DNA of 64,000 bases from Rhizoclosmatium globosum (Eukaryota; Chytridiomycota; Chytridiomycetes; Chytridiales; Chytriomycetaceae), in the NCBI GenBank assembly GCA_002104985.1, contig MCGO01000004.1:744001-808000 (forward strand). Reading direction: 5' to 3'. The notes under the pieces were generated by a model, which saw only the letters and a list, made by a program, of their open reading frames with translations, was not told the origin of the DNA and did not search any database. Shown one piece after another: positions 47,484 through 60,620 of the stretch (the first letter of the stretch is position 1; every line of letters begins with the position of its first letter). Both the position numbers and the translations under genes were made by a program.

Positions 47484-48778
47484 ATGGCACCTGGTGGTTT
47501 CAACCCCACCAAAACGAAAGTATGTAACAACCAGCCAGGGTTTCATTTTCTCAACCGTTGTATATCATGCGTTGCTGTTTCGATCGTGACGTATTCGGGC
47601 TATTCAACTTGAAGGGTATTCGCTTGACCAACCAAACCAGTCTCCAACCCTCCTTCATAAAAACGCAATTCATAACTAAACTGTGCATATAACAATCACT
47701 CGTAGGTTCAAATCAAGCTCGCCATTAACCGGCTCAAACTCCTCCAACAGAAGCTCAAAGCAACGTCCAACAACGCCCAACGAGAAATCGCATCGCTTTT
47801 GGAAGCTGGGAAAGATGACAGCGCACGTGTGAAAGTGGAGCATATTATTCGTCAGGATTTCGATGTGGAGGCGATGGAGATTATTGAGTTGTACTGTGAG
47901 ACGCTGTTGGCTCGGTTCGGATTGCTTGAGCAAATGACGTGAGTTGCTTTAGTTGTTGCCCTAGTTAAACATCGTTGTGGTCCTCGGGGTACTGAGGCGG
48001 GGGCCATGGATGACGATCAGAGTGATTGATTGACCATTGGTGTAGGCTTTGCGACAAATCCATCGAAGAAGCCGTGAACACCATCATCTATTCTGCTTCT
48101 CGAGTCGATGTCAAGGAGTTGTTGGTTATTCGGGATCAGTTAGCGTACAAGTTTGGTCGGGAGTTTGAAATGGGGGCTTTGGAGAACGCGAATGAATGTG
48201 TGAACTCAAGAGTTGAGTATATCCCCGTGGTAACGCTAGAGATATTTACTTCATGGCGTTGTCGTTTAGGTTGTTCACAAGCTCTCTGTCAAGGGACCTG
48301 ACACGATTCTTGTTGACCAGTACTTGAAAGCCATTGCGAATGCTTACAACGTGCAATGGGATGGAATGGTGCACCCAAGCGAAGATCTTCTCAAGTTAGT
48401 ATATATATTCCCATCGTTTAATGAATGCTAACAAAGTAAATCAGTGGAGTACCAACAGCACCAACTGCAATGTCACAAAGCAACTTTGCTTACCCTGTTG
48501 GTGCAGCGCCACAACCTCAACAATTCTTTGGTGGACAGCAGCCAACAAGTTTCCCGGATGCCGGATTTTCGCTGCAGCCACAGCAACCGCTCGTGGATAC
48601 AAAAGTGTATGGTGGACAGCAATTCAACCCAAGTGGAAATGCTCAGCCAAATGTTGGCGGATTGAGTGGTGGACTTGAAGCCCCATTCAACAATGAGGTG
48701 CCTCCTTCGGGAACCACAAGCACCGTCGACTTTGACGCTTTGGCTAAACGCTTTGAAGCGCTCAAGAAGAAATATTAA
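47484..48778 (+). CDS. IST1: IST1-like ESCRT-III-associated protein
   Basis: Five exons or so: 47484 to about 47519, 47706-47939, 48046 to about 48210, about 48269-48394 and about 48446-48778. The IST1 core is VQIKLAINRLKLLQQKLKAT, REIASLLEAGKDDSARVKVE, HIIRQDFDVEAMEIIELYCE and TIIYSASRVDVKELLVIRDQ. A Gln/Gly/Pro-rich linker follows, and the C-terminus DFDALAKRFEALKKKY fits an MIT-interacting motif that binds Vps4. IST1 tunes Vps4 and ESCRT-III in multivesicular body sorting and cytokinesis. The first exon has only 12 codons. The intron near 48211 begins gttgag, a weak donor. Confidence 0.9.
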
Positions 48779-48848
48779 GTTGTACAAAAAACAAGAACCA
48801 ATAAAAGTATATGGCATTTATATCAATTTTTCTGTTCTCTTTCCACAA

Positions 48849-51800
48849 TCACGCTGAAGCTTCTTTCTCTTTCTTCTTTTTGGAAACCTTTTCTTCCTTC
48901 GTATCTGTGGACGATCCTTCCAACAACGCATAGTGAGCATGTTCGATATGGTACTAAAGCGAACATATTAGCATCTACGATGACACACTCAGTTTTTTTT
49001 AAAGAAATCTCACCTTCAAACCGTTCAAGTTCTTATATCGCTTTCCGCATCCTTCAACAGAACACAAGTAAGGACGATTGGCATCAGACATATCAGCAAA
49101 AGAAATGTGCTCGATTCCGTGAGTATGTTTCAAGTGGTATTTGATTCCTCCCGGATTTTTGTAAGTCTTTTCACATAAATGGCATTTGAAGGGCCGGTCA
49201 GCGTCCTCTTCTTGTTGTTCTTCTGTGCTAGTGGGGGTGTCGTTGGATGAGCTTTCACCGACAGCTTTCTTTCCCTCTTGTTTCAGTTGCTCCTTTTGTT
49301 GCTGTCGCAACGAGATCTTTTGGGTGGCTTTGGGCTTTCCCTTGACAAGCTTCGCAGCAGTAATAGATGATTTCGCTTTCAAGTCGCTTTTCTCTGCTGA
49401 AGTCGAGGCGGGGGCAGGTGTTGCAGGTGTTGAAGATGTAGAAGATTCGGCAATAGTGGCAGTGGCTGGGGTAGAAGCTCCAGGAGTTTCTAAACTCGCT
49501 GTAGCCTCTAAAGAAGCTTGATTCACCATCATCATCAACAATTCAATCTGTTGAGGTTCCAAATTGCTGAGAATGAAGGCTTGTTGGTCTTCGGGAGACA
49601 TTTGCTGAAATTCTTCTATGGCTTCCGCGCTCATTTCGCTGAATCTAATATGTTGCTGTTGTTGCTGTTGAATTTGTTCGGCCATTTCTGGAGCTGAAGT
49701 AGGGGAGAAGGACGCTGAGGAGAGCAGTGACCGTTTCCTGAAATGACTTAAACCAGATCGAACAACACCTTCAACCAACCCAGAAGCCCAATTAGTTGAA
49801 GCCAAGTTTGAAAGAGCCGTTTGTTGGTCAGGATCTTGGTCAACGATAAATTGTGCATCCGTTGAAGCGTCAGATCCAACTGGTAAAACATTTCCATCCA
49901 TTGTCGCCCGCTTTTTGTTGGATATTGATTCCGCATCACTGATGTTCGAAGAAATGCTGTCTAATCGAACAGGTCCAGTCACACCGGCAGCTGCAGACAC
50001 AGGTGTTCCTTGATCCAACTCCATACGATCATCTTCCGCTTTACGCTTCATCAAAATTTGTCCTTGAGATCCACGCCGGCGAGAATCAGAAACTTCCGGC
50101 TCGTCTTTTACAAATGCACTTAATACATCCTCATCCATCTGTGCGTTACGCCCATCACTTGCAACAATTTCCATCACGTTATCTAAGTCACATGCCAAGA
50201 GCTCATGATGCAGGGGAGGAGGAGTGGTGCTATGTGTTGAGCTGGACGGACTTGGCATGGTGGCAATAGAGCCCCCAGATCCTTTCACACTTCCAGATTG
50301 AGATGTTTCAGCTGAATTACTGGTTGGACCAGTATAGCCCGTCACACTGAGCGCACCCAATGATGTGGACAAAATATTAGAGGTGAAATTAGATGAGCCA
50401 TTGGCTTGGAACCCAATACTATTTGAGCCAAGATTTGTAGAAGCTTGAAATGCACGACTTCGGGATGCAAATGATAAAGCGGCGGAGGCAGATGAGCCAG
50501 ATTTAGAAGGTGAGCCCACAGTCGACTGCGAAATAGGTGTCGGTAATGTGGGCGGTACAGCGGAACTGAAGATATTATTGGTATTTTCTGATGCAATCAT
50601 GTCATCATCATGAACTTCGAAAGCGAAAGGCAAGTGACTGTTGGATCCGAATTCCTCAGATGCTCCCCGACCAGCTCCCTCGCCATCTTTATCATCAAAT
50701 CCAGTACTTCCAAAAGTGCGATTTCGACCATATGAATTCCATATTGTGGCAGGTTGCATTCGAGATTCGCCTCCATTTGCAGCAGCGGGATCAGAGTGTG
50801 TATCGTCCATATCAGAGTCGGAATCATTATCATCGTTGATAGACACATGATATTCTTCGAAATGCTGAAGAAGGTCGTGAAGGTTGTCCATGTTGATACC
50901 ACAGCAAACAAAGTCTTTACAGAACTCATCCGTCAAGCCGGCAAAATGTTCCAAATCACGAGACGGAGAAGAAGCAAGCAGTGGAGATCGGGTATGGAGT
51001 GCTAATGCCAGCCTGAATGATGAATGCGAATGTTAGTAAGTGTGTCAGTAAGGGTGGAGATGGAGTGCAAGTCTGGAAATGATGAAAAACTAGGGTTTCC
51101 AGAGATCAAAGATAAGGAATTGAAGTTCCAGAACGAGTGAGAATTGTTTCCTTTGTTTGCTGACAGCAGCTACAATCAAATTCACAATTCCGACTATTGT
51201 GCGAGCCCAACAAAGCAACAAAGAGCAAGGACACGCATCAAGCCTCAATAACTGATGACAGCGAAGGGAGATGCTCACAACGCCCCTAAAATTTTCAAGG
51301 ACCATCACCCAGGGGTGCGACTTTCACAAGGTGTAAAAATAGTTGGGCCCAAAATTTGCTAATTTGTGATGGTCGTACCAGCACTTGGACAAAATTTCTG
51401 AAACGTCTAGATCCTTTTCCCCCAACTCGACATTCCGGGAGGGAGACAGAAGGGAATCGCGGGATTGGGAGAGAGTAGAAGTGAATAAAGCACGTACATT
51501 GAGTCGCGGTCGATACTTCCAGCATGATTCCCAAAACTTCCAACAAGAGAGGTTCCTCGTGATCGCGAGTGAGCCGCGCGCAGCCTTGGACTGAGAAAGG
51601 GATTAGGACTGCTGCTCGGGCCGTGGTGGGCGAAGGCGGCGCCGCGGAAGGCAAGGCCCGGGCCGACGGGCGGCGTTGTTGAGTTGGGCCCAGACGCGGC
51701 CGTGGCTGTGGTTGCTGAAGGCGCTGTGGCACTGTTCCCGCGAAGGTCTTTGCCGCCGCCGCCGCCGCCGTTGCCGCCTCGCCGACCCGGTGACGTCGTT

Positions 51801-51934
51801 AGATATGCGGCGCTTGGCGACAGCGTTGCTCCTGTTGCTGTTGATCCAGGTGGGGCCGGTATTGTGGTCGATTGAGGTTTCATCTCGTTCTTGCCAAAAA
51901 AAGCATCAATCTCCATCCACATCTTCTGTTTCAT
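48849..51934 (-). CDS. Sfp1/JAZF1-type C2H2 zinc finger transcription factor
   Basis: Three main exons. Exon 1 (51934 to about 51495) is Ser/Pro/Gly-rich with NPFLSPRLRAAHSRSRGTSL. It splices over a 477-nt intron to LALALHTRSPLLASSPSRDL and FVCCGINMDNLHDLLQHFEE, an atypical N-terminal CxxH finger (CCG...HFEEYH) that marks the Sfp1/JAZF1 group. A long disordered middle follows, with a short poly-Gln, a QQAFILSNLEPQQIELLMMM helix and Ser/Thr repeats. The C-terminal fingers are FKCHLCEKTYKNPGGIKYHL and LCSVEGCGKRYKNLNGLK-YHIEHAH, split by the last intron. A basic tail (KKKKEKEASA) ends it. Sfp1 controls ribosome biogenesis genes in yeast; a similar role is possible. The start codon could also be 51919 or 51886. 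Confidence 0.82.
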
Positions 51935-52503
51935 AATGCTTTATTTGAAATTAAAGGAGGGAGAAAGAGGGAGAGAAGAGAAGTGGCGTGAATACGAATG
52001 GAAACCTAGAATAAACGAACAATCCTTGATTGCTCGCCGTTACCTAATGCGTTTTTTTCCAAAACCAATTAATCAGTTACATGTCGCAAACTTCCTGGGA
52101 GACCAATGTGTCCTGTTTGCAAGATGGCAAGTATGGGCCTCGTTACGAATTTCCATGAATGAACTTAAGGCTATTTGAATCCCATACAGGTCATGCCGAA
52201 GCCATACTTTCTTTCCGAACAATAGCCAAATGGAAAAGGCCGAATCTGGTAACAATGTTGGAAATTGGAATATTTGTTGTAACGGCTAGGTCAATGCTAG
52301 TTCCCTTCTTTGTTGTATACGCTAGTTCAATGCTAGTTCCCTGATGCTAGTTCCAAAGATAAGAGAAGCCATGTGATTCTATCACTGTGTGTGTCCTGCG
52401 TCGATGATAGGCAACTTTTTTGGATAGTTTTGCAATGAAAAAAACATATTCAAGGTCATTTATGCAAAAAAAAAAAAAAAAGAAAGGAGAATAAGTTCCT
52501 TGT
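51935..52503. other. 570-bp gap with a short direct repeat and an A17 run
   Basis: No gene is recognised between the 5' end of the zinc finger gene and the 3' end of the LRR gene, both minus strand. TCAATGCTAGTTCCCT occurs twice (52291-52306 and 52327-52342), with a third partial copy, GATGCTAGTTCC, directly after. An A17 run lies near 52470. Confidence 0.6.
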
Positions 52504-55500
52504 TTAATCATCAAAAAAAACCGGAGGTGCATCGGGAACATGACCAGCCCAACGAATTCCATTTCCATTTCTGATTGACAAAGAAAGTTGATTGCCTCCT
52601 TTTCTTGCTTCCAAATCCCACATATTCAACAAGTTTTCAACAGCAGTCACACCAGACCGCTCGACATTCAATGAAACCAATTTTTCAAATGCTACATTGA
52701 ACAGTTGTTAAGTGAGTGATTGATAACTTATTTCAGCCCAAACTTACCAAACAATCCCTTTGATATTCCTGTTTCAGAAACTTCCGTTCTCGCCAAATTC
52801 AATCTCTTGAGTGTGAAGCGGAACCGAGCTGTCTTGAATTTGATCACCCCAACATCAGTCATTCCAGTCTCACACAGCGACAACGTTTCAAGCAACATCA
52901 ACTCCTGAATCGCTTCAGAAACAGCATCTCCTACAACCGTTCGATCCAAATTCAATTCTCCAAGTCCCTTCAACAAACGAACTGCCTCGCAAACTCCAGC
53001 ATCCGTCACGTGTGTTCCCGAAAGGCACAAGACTTTTAATGTACTGCTGAACCGCCCGATTCCTTGGATTCCGTAGTCTGTCAAGTACTTGAACCCGTCT
53101 AAATCAAGTTTCACAAGTTTCATGGCTTCGTTCGAGCCACCACCGATTCCAGAGAGTGCCCGCACAACGATATTCACGCCTGCGTCGCCTTTATGTGGTA
53201 ACTTAATTCCTTCAAGGTGATTCGATCGCACGATCAAATCACGCGAGCCTTTGGAGAGGCCAGTTGCGGGTGATTCGCCAAACCCACTGAAGAATCCAGG
53301 CCGCTCAACGACATCTGATGCGTCTTCTGCTTTTCCAAAGACACCGGATACACCGGATCCGGACAGATCGAGGTCGAGTAATGATGGGAATGTTGAAAAC
53401 AGGGTCAAGTCTTGATCGACAAGGGACGGAATGTGCGATACATCGAGAATTGAGAGGTGACTAAGGGCGCCTCTGGTTTCCGTTGGAGATAAGCTCATGA
53501 TCAGCGGAGCGGCCAAGGGACAGTTTTGGAGACTAAGAGTGTGAAGGGAGCGTGAAAGGAACGGAATCAAGTCTTGAAGAGTTGTAGCGCTTGTGATTCC
53601 GGGGCATCCGGAGAGAATCAAGGTTTCAAGGACAGGTGGCGAATTAGGCGATGACGCAAACTTTTTGAGTCCCTTTGATGTGATTTTTGTGCGTGCAAGA
53701 GACAGGAAGCTAAGGTTTTGAAAAGAAACGAGGTAGTTGAAAATTGTGTCTGTGACACGACATGAATTCAAATCAAGATGGACCAAATTGTGGCATGTTT
53801 GAAGCGCAAAGATTCCTTCATCCGTGAGGAATGTGCAACCCTTTAGGCTGAGGTTTTGTAGTGTAAGGTAATGGGTAAAGCCGATTGTTTCAAGGAGCGA
53901 GTCAGTCGTGAGACCATACGAATCGAGGTTGTAGGAAGTTACAGGGCTGTTTTTTTTTCGCATGTTTCAGAACTGGAATAGTGAGAAATAAAACTCACCA
54001 AGAAGCAAGCCGAGTAAGAAATGCACGATCTAACTTTCGCGTTTTTGTGGAAGATTGAATAATCATCTCTCCAAGATCTGCACCGAGTCGCCGCAAAGCA
54101 TATTGCTGATGGTGTTTGAGAACCTTCTTGTTTCCGTGTTGTGACAACAACGAAACTGCAGCATGCATAGCCAATTCAAGAAGGCGCAAAGGGGAACGCA
54201 GCTTTCGAGAGGAATAAGAATGATGAACTGCATCTGTAGATTCCGTTTCCGCAGCAATGGCTGCATGAACAGTGCGGTTTTCGATTGCGGCTAAGCGTAA
54301 TGCTCTTGCATCTATTTCGATGTGTCAGTCCAAAACAGATGAATGAAAACTATAAATTACCCAATGCTTGGTTTTGGTTGGGAATAACATCTGCGCCTTG
54401 ATTTTCCTCGCCTGGTGCAGGTTCTTGAGGTGGAGCACCACCCAAACGGTTACCTGCTCCTCCACCTCCAAGAACACCACCTCCACCCATAAATCCACCA
54501 CCCAATCCACCACGGCCTGCTCCAAATAAGCCCCCACGGCCAAGTCCTCTTCCTGGAGCGGGAAATCCACGACCCCTTCCTCCTGGCTCAACACGCGGTA
54601 AGGGCACTAAATTCGCAGGACCAGTCGGGTCGGCGGGTAGTGCGACGCCACCCAAAACGCGACCTGGTCCCATTCCCATCACATGATCGCCATCACCATC
54701 GAATTCGTCGTCATCGCCATCATCGCCATCGTCGCTTTCATTTTCATTTCCATCGTTTCCGTCATGTATTCCTTCATTATCGTTGTCTTCGTCGTTGTTG
54801 TCGTCATCGTCATTGATATCCTCACCTTCCCCATCCTCTGACATCGGATTCTCGTTTCCATCTTCACCTTCATCCATCTCATCATCATTCTGAATGTTTT
54901 CAATAGTTGCTGGAAGAGGGGCAGCGTTGGTATCAACGAAAGGCTCGGGAATATTGTTAAGGGGGACAAGAACGAGGTTGAGGGATGCAGACGGAAACAA
55001 GCCAGCTTCTTTGATTGTTGTAGCTGTATTTGTAGCTGTATTTGATTCTTCAAAGACTGCTCTGGGATAAGACGAATGGAGTTGCAGAGTTGAGTGGGAG
55101 GCAGGTGGCACAACAATTGATGCTGAGCAAGCATGGCGCAGAAAGAGAAAGACGACGGATAGTTTGTCTGAAGCATTAAATGCATGCTTAAGCAGTGGAG
55201 GGGTTGAGGGAGTTTTGAGGATGGAGGAAGGGAGACGAAATTGAAGGGAAGCCAAGCTTGTGTTGTGGGAGACAGGGGCAGCAGTCGAAGTTGGAGTTGG
55301 AGGCGAAGTCGAAGTTGAAGCCGAAGAAGCCACGGCAAATCCAGCCAGTCTTGATTTCTTTGCATCGCGATCGTCTTTGATTTGGCGGCGCAGCGCGTCC
55401 TTTATGAGTTGCTTCAGTTTCCGCTGAGTTTCAAGGGCCGCGATGTTGATGTAGTCTGCGCGAGAGTTTGTGTAGCGCGAAGTGAGAGTGGGTGGTTGTT

Positions 55501-55828
55501 TGTCCTCCTCTGTTGGAAGTGGTGGTGGTGGTGGTGGTGGTGGTGCGTGTGCTGCTGCTCCTTCTCCTGGAGCACTGGGCCCAACAGCGCCCGCAACAGA
55601 CTGTTCCCCAAATGAATTCATCAACTCCGCTTGCTGTCGAATCACATCGGTCCCGCTTCCAAGTCGCAACGTCGCCCTGGACGTGTCCGCTGCAGCCTCG
55701 TCAGCCAGCGCGCTTGCCACTCCAACTGCTTCGTCTACACTGCCACATTGAAGCTCTGACACTTGGCTTGCGATCTGCGGGTTGAATCCCATGGCAACAA
55801 GCTGCGTAAACACATCGTTGCTTGCCAT
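52504..55828 (-). CDS. UBA-UBX-Gly-rich-LRR multidomain protein
   Basis: Four exons: 55828 to about 54361, about 54311-53997, about 53953-52749 and about 52692-52504. The ATG at 55828 starts MASNDVFTQLVAMGFNPQIA, a UBA domain (ubiquitin binding). After poly-Pro and a helix (ALETQRKLKQLIKDALRRQI) comes a UBX-like fold (LQFRLPSSILKTPS, SSYPRAVFEE, TIKEAGLFPSASLNLVLVPL), which would bind p97/Cdc48. An acidic Asp/Glu/Asn tract and a Gly-rich tract (GRGLGRGGLFGAGRGGLGGG) follow, then a helical linker and about eleven leucine-rich repeats of the AMN1/RNI kind (LQNLSLKGCTFLTDEGIFAL, LVHLDLNSCRVTDTIFNYLV, LKVLCLSGTHVTDAGVCEAV). Splice joins are supported by frame. A ubiquitin and p97 adaptor role is inferred from domains. 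Confidence 0.8.
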
Positions 55829-56076
55829 TTTTTGTGGAAATGACACAAAATCGCTGTGCCACATTTGTCCAGAATCAATCAACAAACCCACTACCTCAAA
55901 TGATAGAGAAGTTGAATTTCGGCTGATTTTTCATTGGCCAATACGGGTGGCTACAAGGGTCCAATCATTTTCTTTCCTGGCTTCCACGCCACTTCAGCTT
56001 CCATTGTTCTAACAATAAGAGCAACCAGAAAAAGAACAAAACGCACAAAAAAGCTCTCCGAAACCCAATCCTGAAA

Positions 56077-56437
56077 ATGTCCTCCGTTCAAGTGAGACCC
56101 CTCCCTTTACCCTCTTTCACTCAACTTTCCTAATACACCCAATCTCTTCCTACAGGTCGTCGATGCTGACAAAACCGCCCACAACTCTACCGTGAACATT
56201 GCTGGAAAGACTTCTCGCCCAGTCTCTCCAAAGATTGCTCCAGCTCCAACCTCAAACAGCAAGCGTGCATCTGCTGTTTCCCCTGCCTCAGCTGTCCGTG
56301 CCTCTGTTGCCAAGGCTCCAGAAGCTGCTCCAGCTGACGCTGTCCGTGCCTCTGTCGCTAAGCCAGCCGCCACTGGAACTGTGCGTGCCTCCGTTGCTCC
56401 ACCACGTGCTTCTCAAGCCACCAAACAGGTCGAATAA
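56077..56437 (+). CDS. Small disordered protein with VRASVA repeats, unknown
   Basis: Two exons (56077-56091 and 56156-56437), about 98 residues. The first exon gives just MSSVQ; acceptor tacag joins VVDADKTAHN. The body is Ala/Pro/Ser/Lys-rich with three copies of (A/T)VRASVA: AVRASVAKAPEAAPADAV, AVRASVAKPAATGT and TVRASVAPPRASQ. The spacing is 17-20 residues. No Cys, Trp or hydrophobic core is present, so it is probably disordered. The exon structure, strong start context and codon use look real. No family recognised. Confidence 0.6.
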
Positions 56438-56588
56438 ATTATTACTACAACATCATAATTATACTTACTCACTTAATATTTAACGGCGTAATATCAAATA
56501 AAAGTTGTCAAAAATAAAATTCCATTGTCTCCCAAAAACTGTCAAAACGAGTAACAATCACATTGTTTTTTAAAACTACACGTAACAT

Positions 56589-59500
56589 ATGAAAGAGCGC
56601 ATCAACCTCATCTTCTTGGGATTCCCTTCTACACATAACCACAACTCTCATGACATCAACTCGTCAACATCAAGTCTGGATGACACAACTTCTTCATCCA
56701 CACAATGGAAATCAGCGGGCTCTTCTCGACGCGTCACAATGGAACTGACACCACCAATTCCAAAGTCACCCATCTCTTCTGCGCCTTCCCAAACGATATT
56801 CGATTTCATTTCCCGCGCTGCACGTAAGACACTCTCAAATGATCACGGCATAACCACATGTTTCGCACATATAAAGAACGGGCAGAATGACTATGGAATA
56901 ACAGTGTATAGTGGAGCACCCGAGTTTTCCCTCATGAATTGCGGGAGTCGCACCGATATTCTGAGAGATGGAGATAACTTGTTGGTTGTTTGGACGCCGT
57001 TGGATACATTTATGGCTACGATTGCAAACACAACATCAACTACGTCTAATACCAACCGCGTAGAATCTGCACCACTGCAATTACAGGCAAAAAACGTTGC
57101 TGGCAACGCTGCCTCTATGGTGCAGAACTTGTTTCACGGTGCAAAGAAGCAGGAGCCAGAAGTTGAAGAGGTCATTGAGCTTCAAAGAACGCGAGATGTT
57201 TCTGTCCCCCCTACAACCTCAAAACAAATCCCAGCACCAGCTGCATCAGTAGTCGAAGCGGTTGTTCATAACCTTGCGGCAGCGGTATTACCCCCAGCAA
57301 TCTCAAAAACTGTTGGCGATACTGTAATCACTCAATTAAACGAGGCTATGAATGGTGGAGGGGCTCAAGGACAAGGGCCCGGAGAAAACACGCATGATTC
57401 CTCGTCTCCTGCAAACCCGAAAGCGATTGGAGAGCTCGTTGCAAGTCAGTTGTACAATGTTCTTGAAGGTGCGGCTCGAGCTCATCATGCACCTGTTCCC
57501 GCTCATTCTCCGACTCCGCCTCCACCAAAAACGATGGCGGAAAATCTTGTGAATCAATTTCAGGGCGCTATTGGAATACATCCACAGCCTCCACCACCGC
57601 CACCTACTATGGCTGAGACTTTAATGAATCAAATGCATGACGTGATGGGTGGCGGTAAATCACATCAAACTCCAAGCTCGATGATTTCAAATGCAATTGG
57701 AAATGCGGTTGTCAATCAATTAGTGGGTGGAGGCGGTGGTGGAGGGCATTCTCCAATGTCTGCAATAACCAAAACAATTGGAGAAAGTCTCATTCACCAA
57801 ATGCAGGATTCTATTATCGGAGGTGGATCAAACTCCAATCATAATACTATTCCTAGCTTATCGAGAGGGATTAGCGATGTCAGTGAAAGTAAGATAACTG
57901 TGGTAGGTGAGGAGCATCATGAACCAAAGTCCAGGGCGGGGAAAGCTGCAGCGTTGTTTGAATCTATTGGAAACAAGATTGAAGCAGTGATTGATGCGCT
58001 GCCTGCTGGGCATTCTCATCCAGAAAAGGATTCACAAGTAAATGGTAAGTGTAATTATAAACTATATTTACTCAATAACAAACGCATTTAATAGAAAATT
58101 CAAATGAACCAGCTATAAGACATCGAGGAATTGTCGGTGGGTTTACTGTTGGTACGTTTTTGACAAAATTGTGGCTGAAATTTTTTTCTCATCTTTGTCG
58201 CACTTTAAAACAGATCCCAATGCCTTAGAGCCTTCATTCGGAGAACCTGGAGAAAACATGAATAATTTCGAACATCAATTACTTTCAGATGCAGCCAAGG
58301 AAAAAAAGAAGGATACCATTTCGAAATCAGACAGCAATTCGTCGTTACAGAGCAAAACAACGAAAAAAGCAGACGGAGGATCAAAATTAGCAAATGAGCG
58401 GCAGCAATCTGATTCGGAGGAAAGTCTCAATGACTTTGAGCGACAATTGCTGAAGGAAGGCAAGGAAGCAAAGAAAGCACTGAAAGAGAAAGAGCGGTCC
58501 GATAGCAACTCGTCCTTACAAAAGAAAACTGCGAAAAAGACTGAAAAGGGATCAAAATTGGCGAACGAGCGACAGCGAGCATTACCAGCACCATCTTCTT
58601 CGTCAGCATCCGTACCTCCGAAAGAACCAGTGTCAGCACCGGACCGTTCTGACTCTGAAGAAAGTCTTAATGACTTTGAGAAGCAATTATTAAAGGAAGG
58701 CAAGGAAGCAAAGAAACTCCTTAAAGAAAAGGAACGCACCGATAGTAATTCTTCACTACAAAAGAAACCTGCGAAAAAGAATGAAGGAGGATCCAAATTG
58801 ACAAGTGAAAAACAGCGTGCCTTACCGGCGCCTTCAACAGCACCAGTACCAGCACAGACACCGAACCGTTCTGACTCTGAAGAGAGTTTGAACGATTTTG
58901 AGAAGCAATTACTGAAAGAAGCCAAGGAAGCAAAGAAAATCGAAGCTTTGAAAGCAAAAGAACGCACCAACAGCAATAGCTCCTTGCAATCCAAGACTAA
59001 GAAAGGTTCAGCAAGTAGTAGCAATCATACTTCCAGCCCCAAACTGTCAACTAAAGTTTCTAAACTATCAAAAGGCTCACATAGTCCATCAAAATCTTCT
59101 TCCTCCAAGATCAAAAAACTACCGAAATCTTCAAGCAGTGGATCATCTCATCAACCTAAACCTCCAAATGCAAAATCCTCAACTTCGAGCAGCAAATCTC
59201 CAACGAAAGCATTGCCTGCACCTCCACCAAAGAAGAAAGACAAAGATGACGATGAAGAATCAGTTGGTAGCTTGAATTCATTTGAACGTGACTTGTTGGG
59301 AGAGAAGGACGCGAAAACGTCGACACCGAAGCCTGTCAAGGAGGACACCACTAAATCACGCGCAACATCAGCTACAAAACCTGACGCCTCGGATACAGAT
59401 AGCCCTAAATCCTCAAAACCTTCAAGCAAAATTGCAAAACCTTCAACATTGTCTTCGTCAAAACCGAAATCAAGTTCGCATTCGCGTGAACCAAGCAAAG

Positions 59501-60586
59501 GAAAAGAAAAGAAAAGTGACGATAAAGAGTCTGTTGGAAGTCTCAACTCATTCGAGCGTGATCTTTTGGATGACGATTCTGGGGAGGAGGAGAATGGTGC
59601 GAAAGTCAAGACAAAACAGCAAGAAAAAGAATCTAACGAAAAGCCGAAATTGCCGAAATCAGAAAGTGGAAGAGAAAATGAGAGACCATCTCGAGTGTCA
59701 GAAACTTCGCTGCGCAATGTAAGATCTTCAGGAACAGCACCTCCACCGGCAGCACATCGGAGCTCAAAAAATGAGCGAAATCAGTCTGTGATTGAGGCTC
59801 CTGATTCTCCTCCTACTTTGAAAAATCGAGTTCAGTCAATGTTCAGTGGACATCGGTCAAAATCGACATCCAAGAGAGACAAAAATGGATCTAGTGACTC
59901 GCTGTCTGGCAAAGAGGAGCCTAAATCAAAAGATACTGAACGTCGAAGTCCTCGAAGCAAAGAAGAGGAGAAAAAGCTTAGCCCAAAACCACCTTCGAAG
60001 GCGAAACCCCTTCCACTTGATTTGAACACGGATTCAGACTCAGCTGATGAACGCAAAATACGGCAGTCGAAGCAATCCAGCTCCAAGAAGAAATCGGACT
60101 CTGACTCGGATAATCCAAAGTCAACAAAAGGGACGCTGTTTGGGAAATTGAGCGGTGCCATCAAGTCTTTAGCTCAGAAAAACAAAGAAAACGAGGAAAA
60201 AGGTGGGTTCTTGGCTGTAAATCTGGTATTCGCTGCTGATATGAAAGAAAACTCCAGGAAAATCATCGCCGCCAGATTCACCTTCTCATTCACGCAATAC
60301 CTCAGCAAAACCTCGACCGGGCTCTGGAAAGCCAGGGTTAGGAAAGTTACCGATAGAATCATTCTCTCATGGAAGGTCAAGTAGCAATGAATCTGATGAA
60401 AAGGCAAAGAAGAAGGAATCAATGAAAGTGCAATCTGGAGAATCAAATCGGAGCAGGAAGAACACAAATGAGCCTGAACTCCCGAAAAAGAAAGGAAAAG
60501 ATGGAAAAGAAAAGGGAACGCGCCAAAACTCTGTGGAGAGCATCGATTCGTACAATTCATTTGAGGCTGAATTGATGCGGAAATGA
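56589..60586 (+). CDS. Large repeat protein with two motif families, unknown
   Basis: Four exons (56589 to about 58045, about 58094-58153, about 58214-60199, about 60250-60586), about 1,280 residues. The N-terminal ~150 residues form a possible small domain (TIFDFISRAARKTLSNDHGI, CFAHIKNGQNDYGITVYSGA, RTDILRDGDNLLVVWTPLDT). Next come six loose repeats such as TMAETLMNQMHDVMGGG, KTIGESLIHQMQDSIIGG and SKTVGDTVITQLNEAMNGG, likely amphipathic helices. The C-terminal two thirds is Ser/Lys/Glu-rich with seven copies of a motif like SLNDFERQLL or SLNSFERDLL, the last ending the protein (SYNSFEAELMRK). The final intron (donor gtgggt near 60200) keeps the frame to this last motif. Function unknown. 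The start could be the later ATG at 56739. Confidence 0.65.
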
Positions 60587-60620
60587 GGACAGTTATAATT
60601 ATTTTTATAGAAATACACTT

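Noticed and set aside
58275..59024. 249-codon minus-strand frame rich in Ser and Phe
   Set aside because: It mirrors the SLNDFE repeats of the plus-strand gene and has no independent start context or family match.
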